Part shown: in pieces, positions 34,740-46,350 of the stretch
Numbering within the stretch: position 1 is the first letter of the stretch
How the letters are laid out: the number at the start of each line of letters is the position of its first letter
Source of the DNA: Monomorium pharaonis
Taxonomy: Eukaryota > Arthropoda > Insecta > Hymenoptera > Formicidae
Direction: 5' to 3'
DNA length: 64,000 nt
NCBI RefSeq assembly: GCF_013373865.1
Contig: NC_050469.1
Span: forward strand, 27,761,546 to 27,825,545
The notes under the pieces: model-generated
What the model saw: the letters and a program-made list of their open reading frames with translations, nothing else
The model's database searches: none
Told to the model about the DNA's origin: nothing
Translations under genes and position numbers: made by a program

Positions 34740-35860
34740 GAACAGCAATACACTAAACATAGAATTTCACACGAATGTATCGCATCCAGTTTACACGGTT
34801 CTCTCTGTGTTTTTGAGCAATCTCGATCGTGAAGAACGACTTTCCTTTGAGCGTGGACGAGCCCTCGAATGGTCCGCTCCTGAACGTCGGTCGCGGGGGA
34901 GAGGAGACGGCGTGTCTCGTGAATAGAGAGATATCTCCTCCTGGCAACAGGCGGTAACGTCTAAATTAAATGTTTCTGGATCGACGAGCCGCGGATTCAA
35001 CGTGTCATGCGCCGCTCTTAATCTGGATTTAACGGCGAGGTCTCCAGCGCGAGGGCGAGAGGGCTCAGGGGTAGGAGAGGGAGGGCCACCTTGCGGTGCC
35101 TGGGCTGCTTCAATAGAGCTTAATTGGCGAATACCCGCACGGTTTATAGAGACGGCATAGAAGGAATGAGCGAGCGGGACAGAGTGAGGCGAGTAGAAAG
35201 GTGAAGAGCGAGAACGGGAGAGACGTGTGAAGGCCTCTAGATCCTCGTCTCATCCTTCCTCGCGTAGCCGCGCGTCTCGTTTCTCCTCCTCTACCGTTTC
35301 CTTCTCCTCTCCTCCATCCGCGGCGGACGAGGGTGAGGATAACTTCGCCGACTCACTCGTGTATTTTGCGTATTCACCACATAATAATAATGATAACGAC
35401 AATAATGACGATAATAATATCGCCCGAGAGATTCGGATCAGCGACGTTAACCGGGGGCTTTCGCACGTTGCGATAGAAAGGTGTCTCGCGCGACTAGCAG
35501 GTAACTTAAGAATGCGTCGCTAAGCTGAAATTAATTAACCCTTCGCGGACTACTCTGTTTCTGCAGAGTTTGGCTACCTGAGTCACTAGTAAACGATTGT
35601 TTTTCAAACGGTTTTTGAGTTTTGAGAAAATTTGAAAAAATTTTAGTATAATATTTAGTATTTTTAATATTTAGTAATACGATTGTACAATTATATGATC
35701 TAAAATATTTTTTTGTGCGAATTTGAGGTTGAATCAGCCAAATTAATGAATCACTTGGATTAACATGATTCAAGTAATTAATTAAGCTCAATCTTCTAGA
35801 ATTAATTTTTATTAAATACTGAAATAGACGATGAAATGATGTTAAGTTAAAGATCTTTAA
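34740..35860. other. Non-coding, mixed then AT-rich
   Basis: 34800-35520 is GC-rich and includes (ATA/GAC)-type imperfect repeats at about 35382-35420. A frame at 35227-35523 is Ser-rich, then Asp/Asn-rich over that repeat, and is not convincing. 35530-35860 is AT-rich. Confidence 0.5.
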
Positions 35861-35900
35861 AATAAATATATAGTACTTATATATAAGTACTATATTTATT
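35861..35900. repeat. Near-perfect 40-bp AT-rich palindrome
   Basis: The central 22 bases (TAGTACTTATA then its exact complement, 35871-35892) form a perfect palindrome. The flanks AATAAATA and TATTTATT extend it, with a 2-base bulge on the left. It could form a hairpin or cruciform, or mark the core of an AT-rich repeat. Confidence 0.92.
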
Positions 35901-36525
35901 TTTATACAATTTTAAGTAATTAAAAAATTCGATAAATTTCTATTTTAGATATATAATCTTATTGTCAGTTTATCTGACAGTATGAAACATCGCAACGTTT
36001 GAAAAAAATTGCACGATTTTACTAGAAAATTTGTATTTCATCTTTCTTTTCTTATTTTTAATGAGTGTAGGATTATTTAACGCAAATTATAAGCACAAGT
36101 TTTCTATTGTGAAAATAACCCTTCTCTCTTTCTTGCTCCAAATACCTTATCTCCCCCCCTCTTCCTCCCTTATTCACTCTGCAAAACCAGACTCATTTCC
36201 CGCTCCTTCCTCTCGCTCGACCAGCTAAGACCAGCGAGACCGAAGAAGGCACGGCGGTGCGTAAAAGGTCAGTTCGCGCACCGTGTGTGTGAACCAGATA
36301 CCTCCCGGCGAGAGCCATCGTAATAAATTATGGTTTTCATGGCCTCGCACTTATCTTGGGCGAGCCTTTCCTGGGCTACTTGCGCGAGAGTAACGTCTCG
36401 ACAATAACCGCATCGGGTGGGCTTTCTCGCTGCGAGAAGCCGAGCTGAGAATAATTCACAGACACTTCTAATTTGTCTCAAATTTCACGCGATTGCATGC
36501 GTAACGAGCATGCAGCACTGTCTTG

Positions 36526-36560
<35 letters not shown>

Positions 36561-38069
36561 AAAAAAGTAATTAATATGAGAGAGAAAAAAAAGTGAGTGA
36601 TTCCATCCAGACTTTCTTAACGAGCGGAATGATTTAGAGGACCGGCACGCGTCTCATTTTCACTCATTTGATTGATTGTGCGTGAGAAAGCGAAAGAAAA
36701 AAAATAATCGCCACAGATCCCGGAAGAGTGACAATAATTCGTCCCTGTCTAACGACCTCTTGGATGCTAATCGATTCACGTCAGGCGTCCTCCGAACGGG
36801 GCGTACGAACTCGCTAAGCAAATCCGCGAGAAACGCGGCCGATGATCATTCAGACGGCCTAAAAACACTTCCGCGGTGAAATTGGCATGCATTATGGATG
36901 CTATTACGGAGACCTGACCATAGGTTTGCGTATAATTCTACGCAATCGAATTGCGATTATTTATATTTGTCGAAAAAAAACAAGTTAACGAAATATTGCG
37001 CAACGTGATTTCAAGTATGTTAGATTCATCAGATTGCATCTTTTTTTTTTTAAATTTACTTTCAAATAAGAACAGCAAATCTTTACGAAAATGGATCTTA
37101 AGGTAAAACATCGAGTTTTTTAAATAATCGAGGCACATATTTTTTACTCATATTTGAAATAAAATAATTATATCTGTGTCTTACACAATTTCTGCGAAAT
37201 TTCTCAGCATGTTACGACTAGCTGAAATTGATTACCGCGTTAGATAATGTCGATAACGATAAGGCAGGCATGGAAGCTGCGTACTCATCATTGATCGATT
37301 TCTCGAAATTATCTGGAAGCCGAAGGTTGAAGGTTTAAAATACATCCGCGTGCGCATGCTCGTCTACTGAATATATTACATGCGCTCATCTATAACTCTG
37401 TGATCAAATTCGCATGTCGTACACCGCGGGCGGTAACAGCACCTGTCTCCCGTGGAATGCGAGGCTAATTGAGCGGAGTGTCTCGACCTGACCTGAGCGT
37501 CCAAACCAAAAAAAAGGGGGGTTTAAAGAAAAATTCGCCGCGATTTTATAATATCGTCGCGCTGGTAGTTGCCTGAGAGAAGACGGAGGTAATTTGTCAA
37601 ATCGGCGGACTTTGCCCGCTATCGTCTACCGCGCAATCACGTGAGACGCATTATCTGTCTTCTGGACGAGTCACTTCCGAGATTTATGCCATTTACCCCC
37701 GGTTGCCAATAAGGGCCTCGCGGGCGATTACATTTTGCATCCCGTGCATTTTTCATTCGTTTAACTTCTATCAAACGGACGTGTTAACGTTTGCTGTCGT
37801 ACGTACGTATATTGCAATTACGGGTTCCCAACAAGAACAGGTCCAATCCCTCTAATCCACCTCGCGAAAGAACGGGCAAAGGGAGCATCGACTCGGTATC
37901 GGCTGAAAAACACAATAATCACGCCGGCGATTTCGACCCCCACGGCAGAGAGTGGCCGTCGGCGGCGCGGAAAATGAAGTAGTTTTCTTCCCTGACAACG
38001 ACGATCGTGCGACTGCCCGGAGCGTTTCGCGGCAGTAACAGCCGCTACCGCCGCTGCAGTCGCGGCGAG
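35901..38069. other. Non-coding, AT-rich then mixed
   Basis: AT-rich to about 36120, mixed to 36520, AT-rich at 36880-37200, then CpG-containing. A run of 10 T lies at about 37041-37050. Frames are short and unrecognised. Confidence 0.5.
36526..36553. repeat. (AT)14 microsatellite
   Basis: An uninterrupted AT run of 28 bases. Confidence 0.97.
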
Positions 38070-38099
38070 AGCAGCGGCAGCAGCAGCAGCAGCAGCAGC
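38070..38099. repeat. (CAG)n triplet repeat
   Basis: A CAG/AGC triplet run, perfect over 38078-38099 with an imperfect lead-in. It encodes poly-Ala in a - strand frame, but no gene context supports translation. Confidence 0.94.
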
Positions 38100-38222
38100 T
38101 TCCTTTCGTCGTGCAGGAGGGATCGAGCAGTGCATTACCCGTTAGACATGGCCCCCGCGCTGATATATTGACTTGGACAAAAAAGCGACGGTTCTTCTGC
38201 TCCCTGGCACCGCGGTCGCCGC

Positions 38223-38247
38223 CACCGCCGCCGCCGCCGCCGCCGCA
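38223..38247. repeat. (CCG)n triplet repeat
   Basis: About seven CCG units, giving poly-Pro or poly-Ala in overlapping frames. The long + frame across 38111-38650 owes its length largely to this stop-free repeat and starts at GTG, not ATG. Confidence 0.93.
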
Positions 38248-39234
38248 AAGTCGCTCCTCTCCCCTTCTGCCCTCCTCTGCCTGTTTCTCTCTTCACGTTG
38301 CAACCCCTTCCAACACGAGTGCCCCTACCCCGCGACCGTCGACGGTCTCGCTTTATCGAGTGCCGCGGATGCACCAACTCGCGGATGCACTCTCCCGAGT
38401 TGCGTTCGTCCATCTCGCGATGGACGAGAGGAGGAGAGATCTGACGTCTAATGGAGTTTTCTGTATGGCACGTATGCGGGCACATGGGCGCGCACGCGCG
38501 CAAAAAAATCCGATTCCGCGACGTAGATCATGCCTACGACGGTTCGTTTACTCTCCTCCATTATGCGATTTATTCCTTCCGCCTGTGCCTCCGCGTGCGC
38601 GCGAGCGATTCTCAAACCTTGTTTTCGTAAATGGAGACAAGGCGCATTAATGATTTGAGTATGTCCTTCTCGATTAATTGTCCCGCGCGGCATTCGCCGC
38701 GATTGTCCAAATCTGGGAGCCTGGGGGTCATTCTCGTTTAATTGAGATGCGATCGAGAATACATTTATTATCGCGAGCAACACTCTCTTTTACTCTACAC
38801 CATCGTCATTGCTGAACGTTCAAAGATTTATTAAGAAAATGATAACATATTGTTAAATGCACATCACCGAAGATACGATTACCTTTGAGTCATTGTCGTT
38901 CATTAGGTAATGAAGTGATCACGGCGAGATTGTTATTCTATGAACATTATCTTTGCTGCATTATCCGAAAGCGCGGCGTGCACAGAAAATGCGCGCTCGC
39001 CGTCTCTCTCGTTACGGCCGACTGAAAAAAATCGGGAAATCGTTCCGATCGGCAATAAATCGCGTCCAAGCAGCTGCCGACGATCATTTTCTGAGGGAAC
39101 ACGGGAGGCGAGCAGGGAAAAACAAAGTCGCGAAGGCAACGCGGAAGGAGGCCGCCGGTCGATCCATCCGCGCCGGTGGGGGCGGGAAGGGTACGTAGGG
39201 GAGCAAGAAATATAATCGCGCGCGCCGGCGAGCA
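38248..39234. other. CpG-rich non-coding DNA
   Basis: Stop-poor GC-rich sequence with many overlapping frames on both strands and no recognised domain. Two TAATTG-type motifs lie at about 38673-38680 and 38737-38742. Confidence 0.5.
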
Positions 39235-39308
39235 CGGCGGCGGCGGCGGCGGCAGCGGTAGACCACTGGCATGGGGGACGAGGAACCTATTATAGCAGCA
39301 GCAGCAGC
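39235..39308. repeat. (CGG)n followed by (CAG)n triplet repeats
   Basis: A CGG run at about 39235-39253 and a CAG run at about 39295-39308. Confidence 0.93.
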
Positions 39309-39441
39309 GAGAGTAAAAGAGTCCGGACAGGTGAGATAATCAACCTGCGGCCATAGCTCCGAGCGGCCTCGTAGTAATCACTATTCGCGCGCGCGGTGTG
39401 TCTTTTAATGCTCCTGCGCAACTTGCCATCGTTGCTGCTGC

Positions 39442-39462
39442 CGGCTGCTGCTGCTGCTGCTG
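39442..39462. repeat. (CTG)n triplet repeat
   Basis: About six perfect CTG/GCT units inside a longer imperfect run (39430-39474). Confidence 0.94.
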
Positions 39463-39474
39463 CCGTTGCTGCGT

Positions 39475-40278
39475 ACATCGTCGTCGTTGCTCTCTCTGCT
39501 ACCGTCGCGTCGCCACTTCGACGAGAGTACGTTATCCTTGTATAGCGGCATCCTGCGTCCACCGAGCGAGCCACCGCAACGCGTAGAGACGCGTTGCGGT
39601 TTTCGGTCGCGTGGAACACGGAGTCGTCCTTCACCGTGCCGTCAATTGATTTCGTAAAATTGCATTTGTTTAATGTGGAGGAGGTACAGTAAAAAAAGGC
39701 TGCTTCCGAAGCGCGAGGAGTTTTTAAATCGTTCTAATATTAATCGCGATAATTCATTTGAAAGGATAATAAAATGAAATAATAGATATATTGAAGAGAA
39801 AGTAGATTACTTTAGATAAATTGTGAGACAAACATAATGAATATACTATATGTATTTCTTTGTAAATACAGCATGGATAAAGTATAAGAGTGTATTTATA
39901 TAAATATGATAGGGAGAGTATGTAGAGAAGGAAAGTGAAAAAGACACCTGCCATTATTTGCCGCCAATCGATTTCTGATACGTGACGTATTCAGCCTGAA
40001 AAACAACGGCGTGCAATCCACACACACTGACATTACCGGGGGAAAATTCACTACCATTACAATATCGCGGCGAGGCGATCAAGCCCGCAACCAAGTCTTT
40101 TTTTTTTCCATTACCGCATTAGCGGCGAGGACAATGGTCGTCGGGTTTTCTCACGTATTTCCACACGACGGGTCATTATTTCTTTCGCGAGGCGCACTTT
40201 ATTCACTTGTGATATATGACCGGGCTTCGGCGTGTCTCCTCTCGAGACGCGCGAGAGCCGCGAGAAGACGACACGAGA
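39475..40278. other. Non-coding, mixed
   Basis: 39640-39960 is AT-rich. The rest is CpG-containing. A run of about 10 T lies near 40100. No gene recognised. Confidence 0.5.
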
Positions 40279-40947
40279 TCAGACCTCCGTCGTCGACGAC
40301 GTCGCCGTTGAGGATGCACCCTGGACCGGCCCCGGTGCACCCAATATTTTATTGGTCGTGGCGCGCGCAGGCAACAATGCCCACCGTGGGGCCAGCGGTA
40401 TTGTGCGAGCGCGGTGTGGTCCCCTCGATGTCTGATTTACCGCTCGTCTAATTTGTAGGCGGCCGCCATTAAGCAATCCATAAATGCACATGTGTAAAAC
40501 ACTCCGGCCGCCGCCGAGTCGGACGAGCGAACGGATGTGCGAGTTGCCGCCGCCGCCGCCGCCGTTGCGTCGAACGAACAAACGGACGAACGGACATGCG
40601 GATGAGCGAATGGACGGACAAACAGGCGAGCAAACCGACTGTGCGCACGATTTATTCATATTCAAATGCGTGCTCTTTACGATCGCGCGAACGAAAGCGA
40701 GAACGCGCTCGCGCATCTCGGTTTGGAGTTTACAGCGCGGGGTTAAGGCGCGGCGTGCCTCGCCGTTGATTTGTTCGTTACAGACGATTGTCCCTTTTGC
40801 ATACACGGTGTTTCTAGGCTCCGCACAGTGCGAAGTTTCACATTTGTCCGGCGTTTCTATTAACGAGCGACACGATTTAAATGTGTCGGAAAAGTTCTTT
40901 ACGCATACTAATACGTGTAAAGTAATGTCAGCCAGTACACTGCGCAC
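40279..40947 (-). CDS. Long - strand open frame, up to 222 codons
   Basis: This is the longest open frame in the window, but it has no ATG for roughly the first 80 codons: 40947 is a GTG, and the first Met follows KLQTE. The first 100 codons look coding-like in composition, with several Cys (for example ETPDKCETSHCAEP) and RNY codons. The later part is driven by a CCG repeat (poly-Gly) and low-complexity Pro/Ser sequence. It lies exactly antisense and in register with the ATG-initiated + frame at 40484-40969. If coding, the N-terminal half would have to be an exon. No family recognised. Confidence 0.13.
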   Translation of the reverse strand: MRSVLADITLHVLVCVKNFSDTFKSCRSLIETPDKCETSHCAEPRNTVYAKGTIVCNEQINGEARRALTPRCKLQTEMRERVLAFVRAIVKSTHLNMNKSCAQSVCSPVCPSIRSSACPFVRLFVRRNGGGGGGNSHIRSLVRLGGGRSVLHMCIYGLLNGGRLQIRRAVNQTSRGPHRARTIPLAPRWALLPARATTNKILGAPGPVQGASSTATSSTTEV

Positions 40948-40969
40948 TTCAGTGCGAATGCTTAATTAG
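40484..40969 (+). CDS. Candidate intronless ORF, 161 aa
   Basis: The ATG at 40484 is directly preceded by an in-frame TAA and the frame runs 161 codons to TAG at 40967-40969. The N-terminal third is Pro- and Arg-rich (RPPPSRTSER, then PPPPPP over a CCG repeat at about 40549-40564). The middle has a short hydrophobic stretch (HDLFIFKCVLFTIA). The C-terminal part is balanced, with possible N-glycosylation sequence NVS. No signal peptide is clear and no family is recognised. The opposite strand is open in register over nearly the same bases, so at most one strand is likely to be coding. Confidence 0.22.
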   Translation: MHMCKTLRPPPSRTSERMCELPPPPPPLRRTNKRTNGHADERMDGQTGEQTDCAHDLFIFKCVLFTIARTKARTRSRISVWSLQRGVKARRASPLICSLQTIVPFAYTVFLGSAQCEVSHLSGVSINERHDLNVSEKFFTHTNTCKVMSASTLRTSVRMLN

Positions 40970-41360
40970 AATAGAATAATGTGAAACACTTTGTATTTTT
41001 CAATGTAACGTATACTAATTATGTTCTAGACGCTACTGCTTAAATACTATTAAATATAATATTTTTATTAAAATATTACACGAAAAATTTAAGAGTGTTG
41101 TTATTTTTATAATACTTTTATAGTCTCTTTTAAAAATTAAAAAATTTTTCTTGTTTTGAGAAAATAATTTTAAGTGTATAAATATTACTGCTATTGTACT
41201 AATAGGTACTGTGAATTTACTTCTATTCACTAGTTCAAAGTACTTGCTTGTATACAATGTCATCGACATTAAACGATTGCAGAATTAATGACTGGTAAAC
41301 AGGGAAAAATTTAAGGAATGTTTTACAACGTATCGATTTATTATCGCTTGTTTTGATAAT
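40970..41360. other. AT-rich non-coding DNA
   Basis: AT-rich, with no open frame of interest. Confidence 0.65.
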
Positions 41361-41542
41361 GTCTTCAATAATCATTAGCGATTCATTAAACTTTAACGAG
41401 CTAATAGTCATTTCTCGCGATGCAGGTTAATGGCACAATCGATATGAATCGTTTCTTGAATCATTCAATTTATCGGCTTAATCAATTCGTTATTAATTGA
41501 TTTGATACCATATACTCGCTAATCATTAACAGCTCGTTAATC
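41361..41542. promoter_or_regulatory. TAAT/ATTA motif cluster with 10-bp inverted repeat
   Basis: More than ten TAAT/ATTA/ATCATT/ATTGATT cores occur in about 180 bases. TTAACGAGCT at 41393-41402 recurs as its exact complement, AGCTCGTTAA, at 41531-41540. Clusters like this are typical of homeodomain-bound enhancers in insects, but AT-rich composition could also explain the motif count. Confidence 0.22.
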
Positions 41543-43440
41543 TTAAATGACCCAATGTTCGCGGCTTGTCAGCGGAATATAAATTTCTTCTTGCTCTCCG
41601 CCTTGTAGTTTACGCGAAGATCTATGAGTACTCAAGATTACTTAATTTAATGGTAATCAAACTACTTAAATTTAATGAATATTCAAATATTTCTGAGAGG
41701 ATATTCGCACATAGATGTTACAAACCATTACTTCAAGTATTTTCTTCATTATTAGCTTCGTGAATATATTGCTTCGGCCTTCTTTAATGGTCAAAAACTC
41801 GAAAACAAAGCAATAACAGAAAGCATTCTCTTGCCGGCTTCCGCATCGAGCGGCACTACCCGCTCGGGCGTTAAAGTCTCCTCGCGGTGAACTGGCGACC
41901 TCAACGCGCACTCCGCGACTCGAGACAATGCCGTCCCCGGTCGGGCTCTCGCTTCGGTCCTTGGGCTCCCTTCGTGTCGCGGAGGCCCCCTCGTATATGC
42001 CCAGTTCCATTCATCGCGGAATTCCAGTCGGCGATTGCAACCGCTATCGATGGTTTTCCGGAGTAGGTACGTGCCTACGTACATTGCCAGCCGCAGTTAC
42101 ACCGGACGCTACCTGCGCTGAGAATGGCCCATAAACACCATTACAGCTAGCGGGGGCAACTTATAGCGCACTTTGCCGGACTTATGACGCGACCACGCTT
42201 GAATTAGGTACTCGTTACCAGTATTACGTTTCAACCACCTCGTTCAGACACCCGGTACCTTCGTCGGGCGTGTTAATGCAACCCCTTGGCGCGTGAGTCA
42301 CGCGTGACTCGAGGAGGAGGGGAAGATCGCTACTTTTGGATAGTTTATTATTACAGAACTCGATGTGCATTGAAATTTTGATAAATATCAATTCATATAT
42401 CATTTTTATCTTGCGTGCTTTATTGAAATCTTATTGAATTTCATTGAAAGATTCTGTTATAAGGTACAGCTTAGAAAGTTTAAAGATTAATAAATGTAAT
42501 CACATATGTAAAAATTATTTGTTGTGTGTAAATTATACGTGTACAGTCTCTACAAAGGAGATCGAAGACAGGTTTGAATAATCATCGGTATAATTCAAAG
42601 TTAATTATTATATCGATAACTTGATACACGCGCGCGCGCGCGCATTGGAAGGAAGTTCAGATATTATCGGCGAACAGTCCGTGACCTCGTGGCACTTTAA
42701 GGAATCGATGTAGCAAAGGAGAATTGTACGGCAACGGTCTGAGATACGAAGGCGCTCATGTGAGCAACGCTAGGCGATAGACTCCGATAATTTTAATAGC
42801 ATTCTCAATTAATTACGGACAAGCAGAGCGACGGGGGTCACGAAGCACGTCGACCTCATATCCGAGGATACGCATGGAAATTGGGATGACGAAACGGCTT
42901 GCAACATAATGATCCGATCACCGCGATGATCCGTTCGTGCCCGTTAAAATGCGCGCGATGATTGGCGAAGCATTCCATTTATTTCGTTTCTTTTCTTCTT
43001 CCTGACGTCTTCCTTTTCATATTCCATCTCGGTACATTCAGGTCGACTCTCAAGTTGCTCAACATCGACAAATCGACGTACTCTTCTAATAATTTCTGCC
43101 GCGCTCGCGCGTTCGTCTGTCCGTCTTCCCCATTTGATCACGCAATTAAACGCAACTGCCGCGTCAGAACTCGCACATCTCTCTCGCATCACCCTTTCGC
43201 TCTCTAAGTCCTCTGTCGCGTCCGCAGAAGAGCTTCGAACTTCTCTCTGTGTAAATGCCGCCGCCGCGTCGCCGACGGGGAGACCGCTTATGCGACTAGA
43301 CGAGACGAGACGACTTTAAGTCTTATAGCTCCACCGAGAGTGGCTCGATACTAGTCGCAAGCCCGGCGGACGGTCTGCAACGCGTAACGCGACGTGGCTT
43401 ATTGCCAATGCATTTTAAGTAGTCTACTATACGGTACTTC
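41543..43440. other. Non-coding, mixed
   Basis: 41770-42330 is CpG-rich, 42340-42600 AT-rich, and the rest mixed. A CG run is at 42629-42643. A + frame from a possible acceptor at 43039 to 43319 stays open for 92 codons. It is Ala/Ser/Leu-rich and overlaps another open + frame, so it is not called. Confidence 0.5.
42629..42643. repeat. (CG)n run
   Basis: Fifteen bases of alternating C and G, a sequence type that can adopt Z-DNA. Confidence 0.93.
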
Positions 43441-45660
43441 TTTCGTTCTCCTTCTCTGTCTCTCTCTTTCTCTTTCTCTTTCGTTCTTCGAGAAAGCATT
43501 GTGCACCTGTGTACCCGCCGCGACATTGCATCGGACGTGTTCTATCTTCGCTTACAGCGAATGCGCGTATATACGCGTGCGTGCTCGCACGAAGGAGTGT
43601 GTACACGTGCACACCGAGCATCGTCGCTGAGCGGTCGCGAGGCCACGCTGCTGCGGTTTGCGCAAGGAAGGCAGGACCTCCGAACCCGTTCCAACGCTGT
43701 TATATCGCACGATCCACGAGAACGATCGCGAACTCGTCGACATGACCTACGAAAGTAGTGAACGGCGATGGTACGCACGGAGGAAAAGCACGAGGCAGAC
43801 CCTGACGATGTGCAAATCGCAGCTCGTTGATTGAGTCATTTCGCGGCCGATCATTCTCGAGTATCGTGCGTCGGAATCACTGGCTTTAAGAACACATTGT
43901 ATGGTAACTAATGTAGAATAACTGTACCGTACCTGTAGTTTTCTTTTGACGACACTTCGCAAAAATAATTTGAGGATGTTTTGGCTCTACCAGCTAAGTA
44001 TTATCGAAATTTAAAAACTGTATAATTTTTTTAGATTTATTTTGTTTTCCTAATCAACGATAAGAAATCTTGGTTGTGAATATCCGAGTTTTAGCCCTGA
44101 AATCAGTTGCAAGGAAAAAAAACAATGAAAAATCCGCAACAAAAATAACCCCATTTTACTACAATTTTAAATTAACTTAAACACGTAAATGAATCTAAAT
44201 AAACTTTGGTACAAATTTTAATAGTTTTATTTTATTACTATGTGCAAAAAAAAAACAAACAAAAAGTGAAATATAAATAATTTTTAAATTAATAAAAGAA
44301 TTATGCTTGTGTATGTAAATTTTACAGAAATACTCAAACAATATGGAGCTATCCATAAAATTTTGAAATTTTTGTTAATACTTTAATATGAAACATATAT
44401 ATCCTTAATGATTTTCGGATCTGTATAAGAAATGCATGCATTTCTAAGAGATAATTAAGGACAGCTGTGACTTTATTAAATACACTGCTGCATACATTAT
44501 TATGTCAATGGAACACAATTTTTACAGTTTTCCATTTCAATCTGGTTTTGTAGTAATAATTGCTATTTCTTCTTTGTCTGAGGAAGACATGTTTTTTTAT
44601 AAGAGAGACGTTACATTACGCACAAAGAGAACGAGATTTTGATTGAGAGCGTTCTTTCCGAGGTAGACATCTATCTCGCGACTATATCTGAGAATTGATA
44701 CTGTGGCACACGGCTTCTAATACGTGACGCAACGAGACCGTTCTCCGCGGCGGCAGCGAGCGCGTTTTATTCACGTCGCCATAGGAATCCGCGCTACCGG
44801 GGGGTCGTGAGCTCATATTTCTCGAGCATTATGTCTCGACAGCGTGTACGCGCTCTCGTGTGTCGGGCGTAAGTAGGTAAATACCTCCGACTACCGGGCA
44901 ACGTAAGGCAAGGAGGATCGCGAGCTCGACTCGGCGCATCGGGCCGACACACAAAAGACGTCGGCCGGGCCCCTTAAAGCCCGCTGGAAATTGTCAGAAC
45001 ATAAACGCTCCCACTGTGAGGACCACAATGATCGCCGCACGACTTCCGTAACTCCTTCGTATCGCCCCCGAGGCCGGTGTCGCTATTTATATGGGCTTTC
45101 GGGTGCCATTGTGAGTGCCCTCGGGCGCTTAATCACTTGCGCTTATCAAATTTCTATCACGTCCGGATGGACACGTTGAAAATTTTTCTCGAAGATGATC
45201 TGAAATCCGTGGACCATTCGCCGGGACGCTTCACAGGTTGACGTCGTTCTTATTGTTCAATAATACGCTCCTCGCAACATCGGATCTAATTATCATTTCA
45301 TATGGCGTACGTCAGAATGTCTTGTTGCATAACGGTTTATCTCTCATAACTCATAGATCCGTGTAACCGCAGAAAAATTTCACAACAGCAGATTTATGTG
45401 TGCGAAAGGACAGTGAGATGTCACGAGGCTCACGACGACGAATTTCTCATTCTTCCCCGCTCCCCCGATAAATCATTCGTCTTATTAGAGACTTTTCGAT
45501 GCGAGAAATGCACGCGCGAGACTTAATTTATTTATTTGGCGTTTGGTTATAGACAGTCCTTTTCTCGTTCCGTCCCGTTCGGGGTGGTGACGGATCGCGG
45601 CGATAGAGCGAGCGTTCGCCAATAAACAAGATTTCGAACGGCGAGAAATGGCCCGACGTT
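43441..45660. other. Non-coding, with an AT-rich block at 43960-44600
   Basis: A CT-rich tract lies at 43446-43485. 43500-43760 is CpG-rich with overlapping frames. 43960-44600 is AT-rich. 44740-45660 is CpG-rich. No gene recognised. A GTAAGT occurs at 44869 after a short ATG frame (44831-44868), too short to call. Confidence 0.5.
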
Positions 45661-45666
45661 GGAAAG

Positions 45667-45699
45667 GGCTCGGCTCGGCTCGGCTCGGCGCGGCTCGGC
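45667..45699. repeat. (CGGCT)n pentanucleotide repeat
   Basis: About six CGGCT units, the last ones imperfect. Confidence 0.93.
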
Positions 45700-46279
45700 G
45701 TGGCGCTGCGCGACGGGGTTCAGGGTCGGTGACGGTAATTGAGAATGTCGAATGCGAATCTCAATCAGTGTCGCGCGCGCCGTGATTTATTTATCAATTA
45801 AAAACCATCCACCTTCGGGCCGCGCGCGGGTCGCGCGTTCCGTCAATCCCCCTCGTCCCGCCACGATCATCGCCGTTTCGCCGCTCATTCGCTCGCCCGC
45901 CGCAGCACGGACCCGCATCAGCAGGAAGCCAGTTGTTAAAATGGCACGTGAATTTTACGACTCGCGCGTATAGCGCTATAAAATAATCGTAATCTTTGGA
46001 TAATGCGCGCTTATGCATTGCCGACCGGCAGCCGGCACGCCATGTTCGGGCCGCGGCCCGGGGATCGTCGCGCCGTCAAATGTACGTCGGCCCTAACACT
46101 GACAAAGTAATGCGCGCGCGAGCGAGCGAGCGACTCGACGTAAAAGACAACGCTTCGATCCGCATATTCACTATAAACGCCTTATTACGACCCGCGTGTC
46201 GCGGGACTTCGCGCGTACGTCAACGTAAATAAGTTGACGTATGAGATATGCTTCGCGCGAACGGCCGGCACGGCGCGTC
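45700..46279. other. CpG-rich non-coding DNA
   Basis: CpG-rich. Short GCGA repeats at about 46117-46132. Palindromic TCAACGT..ACGTTGA-type elements at about 46219-46240. No gene recognised. Confidence 0.5.
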
Positions 46280-46350
46280 CTCGGCGCGCACCGCTAATCA
46301 CCGAGATCATTAATAATCGGTAATTGCGCGCGAATCAATTGGGAAAAATT
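46280..46350. promoter_or_regulatory. TAAT-type motifs embedded in CpG-rich DNA
   Basis: CTAATCA, CATTAATAATC, GGTAATTG and GAATCAATTGGG occur within 55 bases of otherwise CpG-rich sequence, so the AT-rich cores stand out from their background. This is the kind of composition seen in insect developmental enhancers. No functional evidence is available. Confidence 0.2.

Noticed and set aside
38111..38650. 179-codon + frame
   Set aside because: Begins at GTG and owes its length to CCG and other stop-free GC-rich repeats.
43040..43319. 92-codon + frame after an acceptor-like motif
   Set aside because: Low-complexity Ala/Ser/Leu composition and another + frame open over the same bases.
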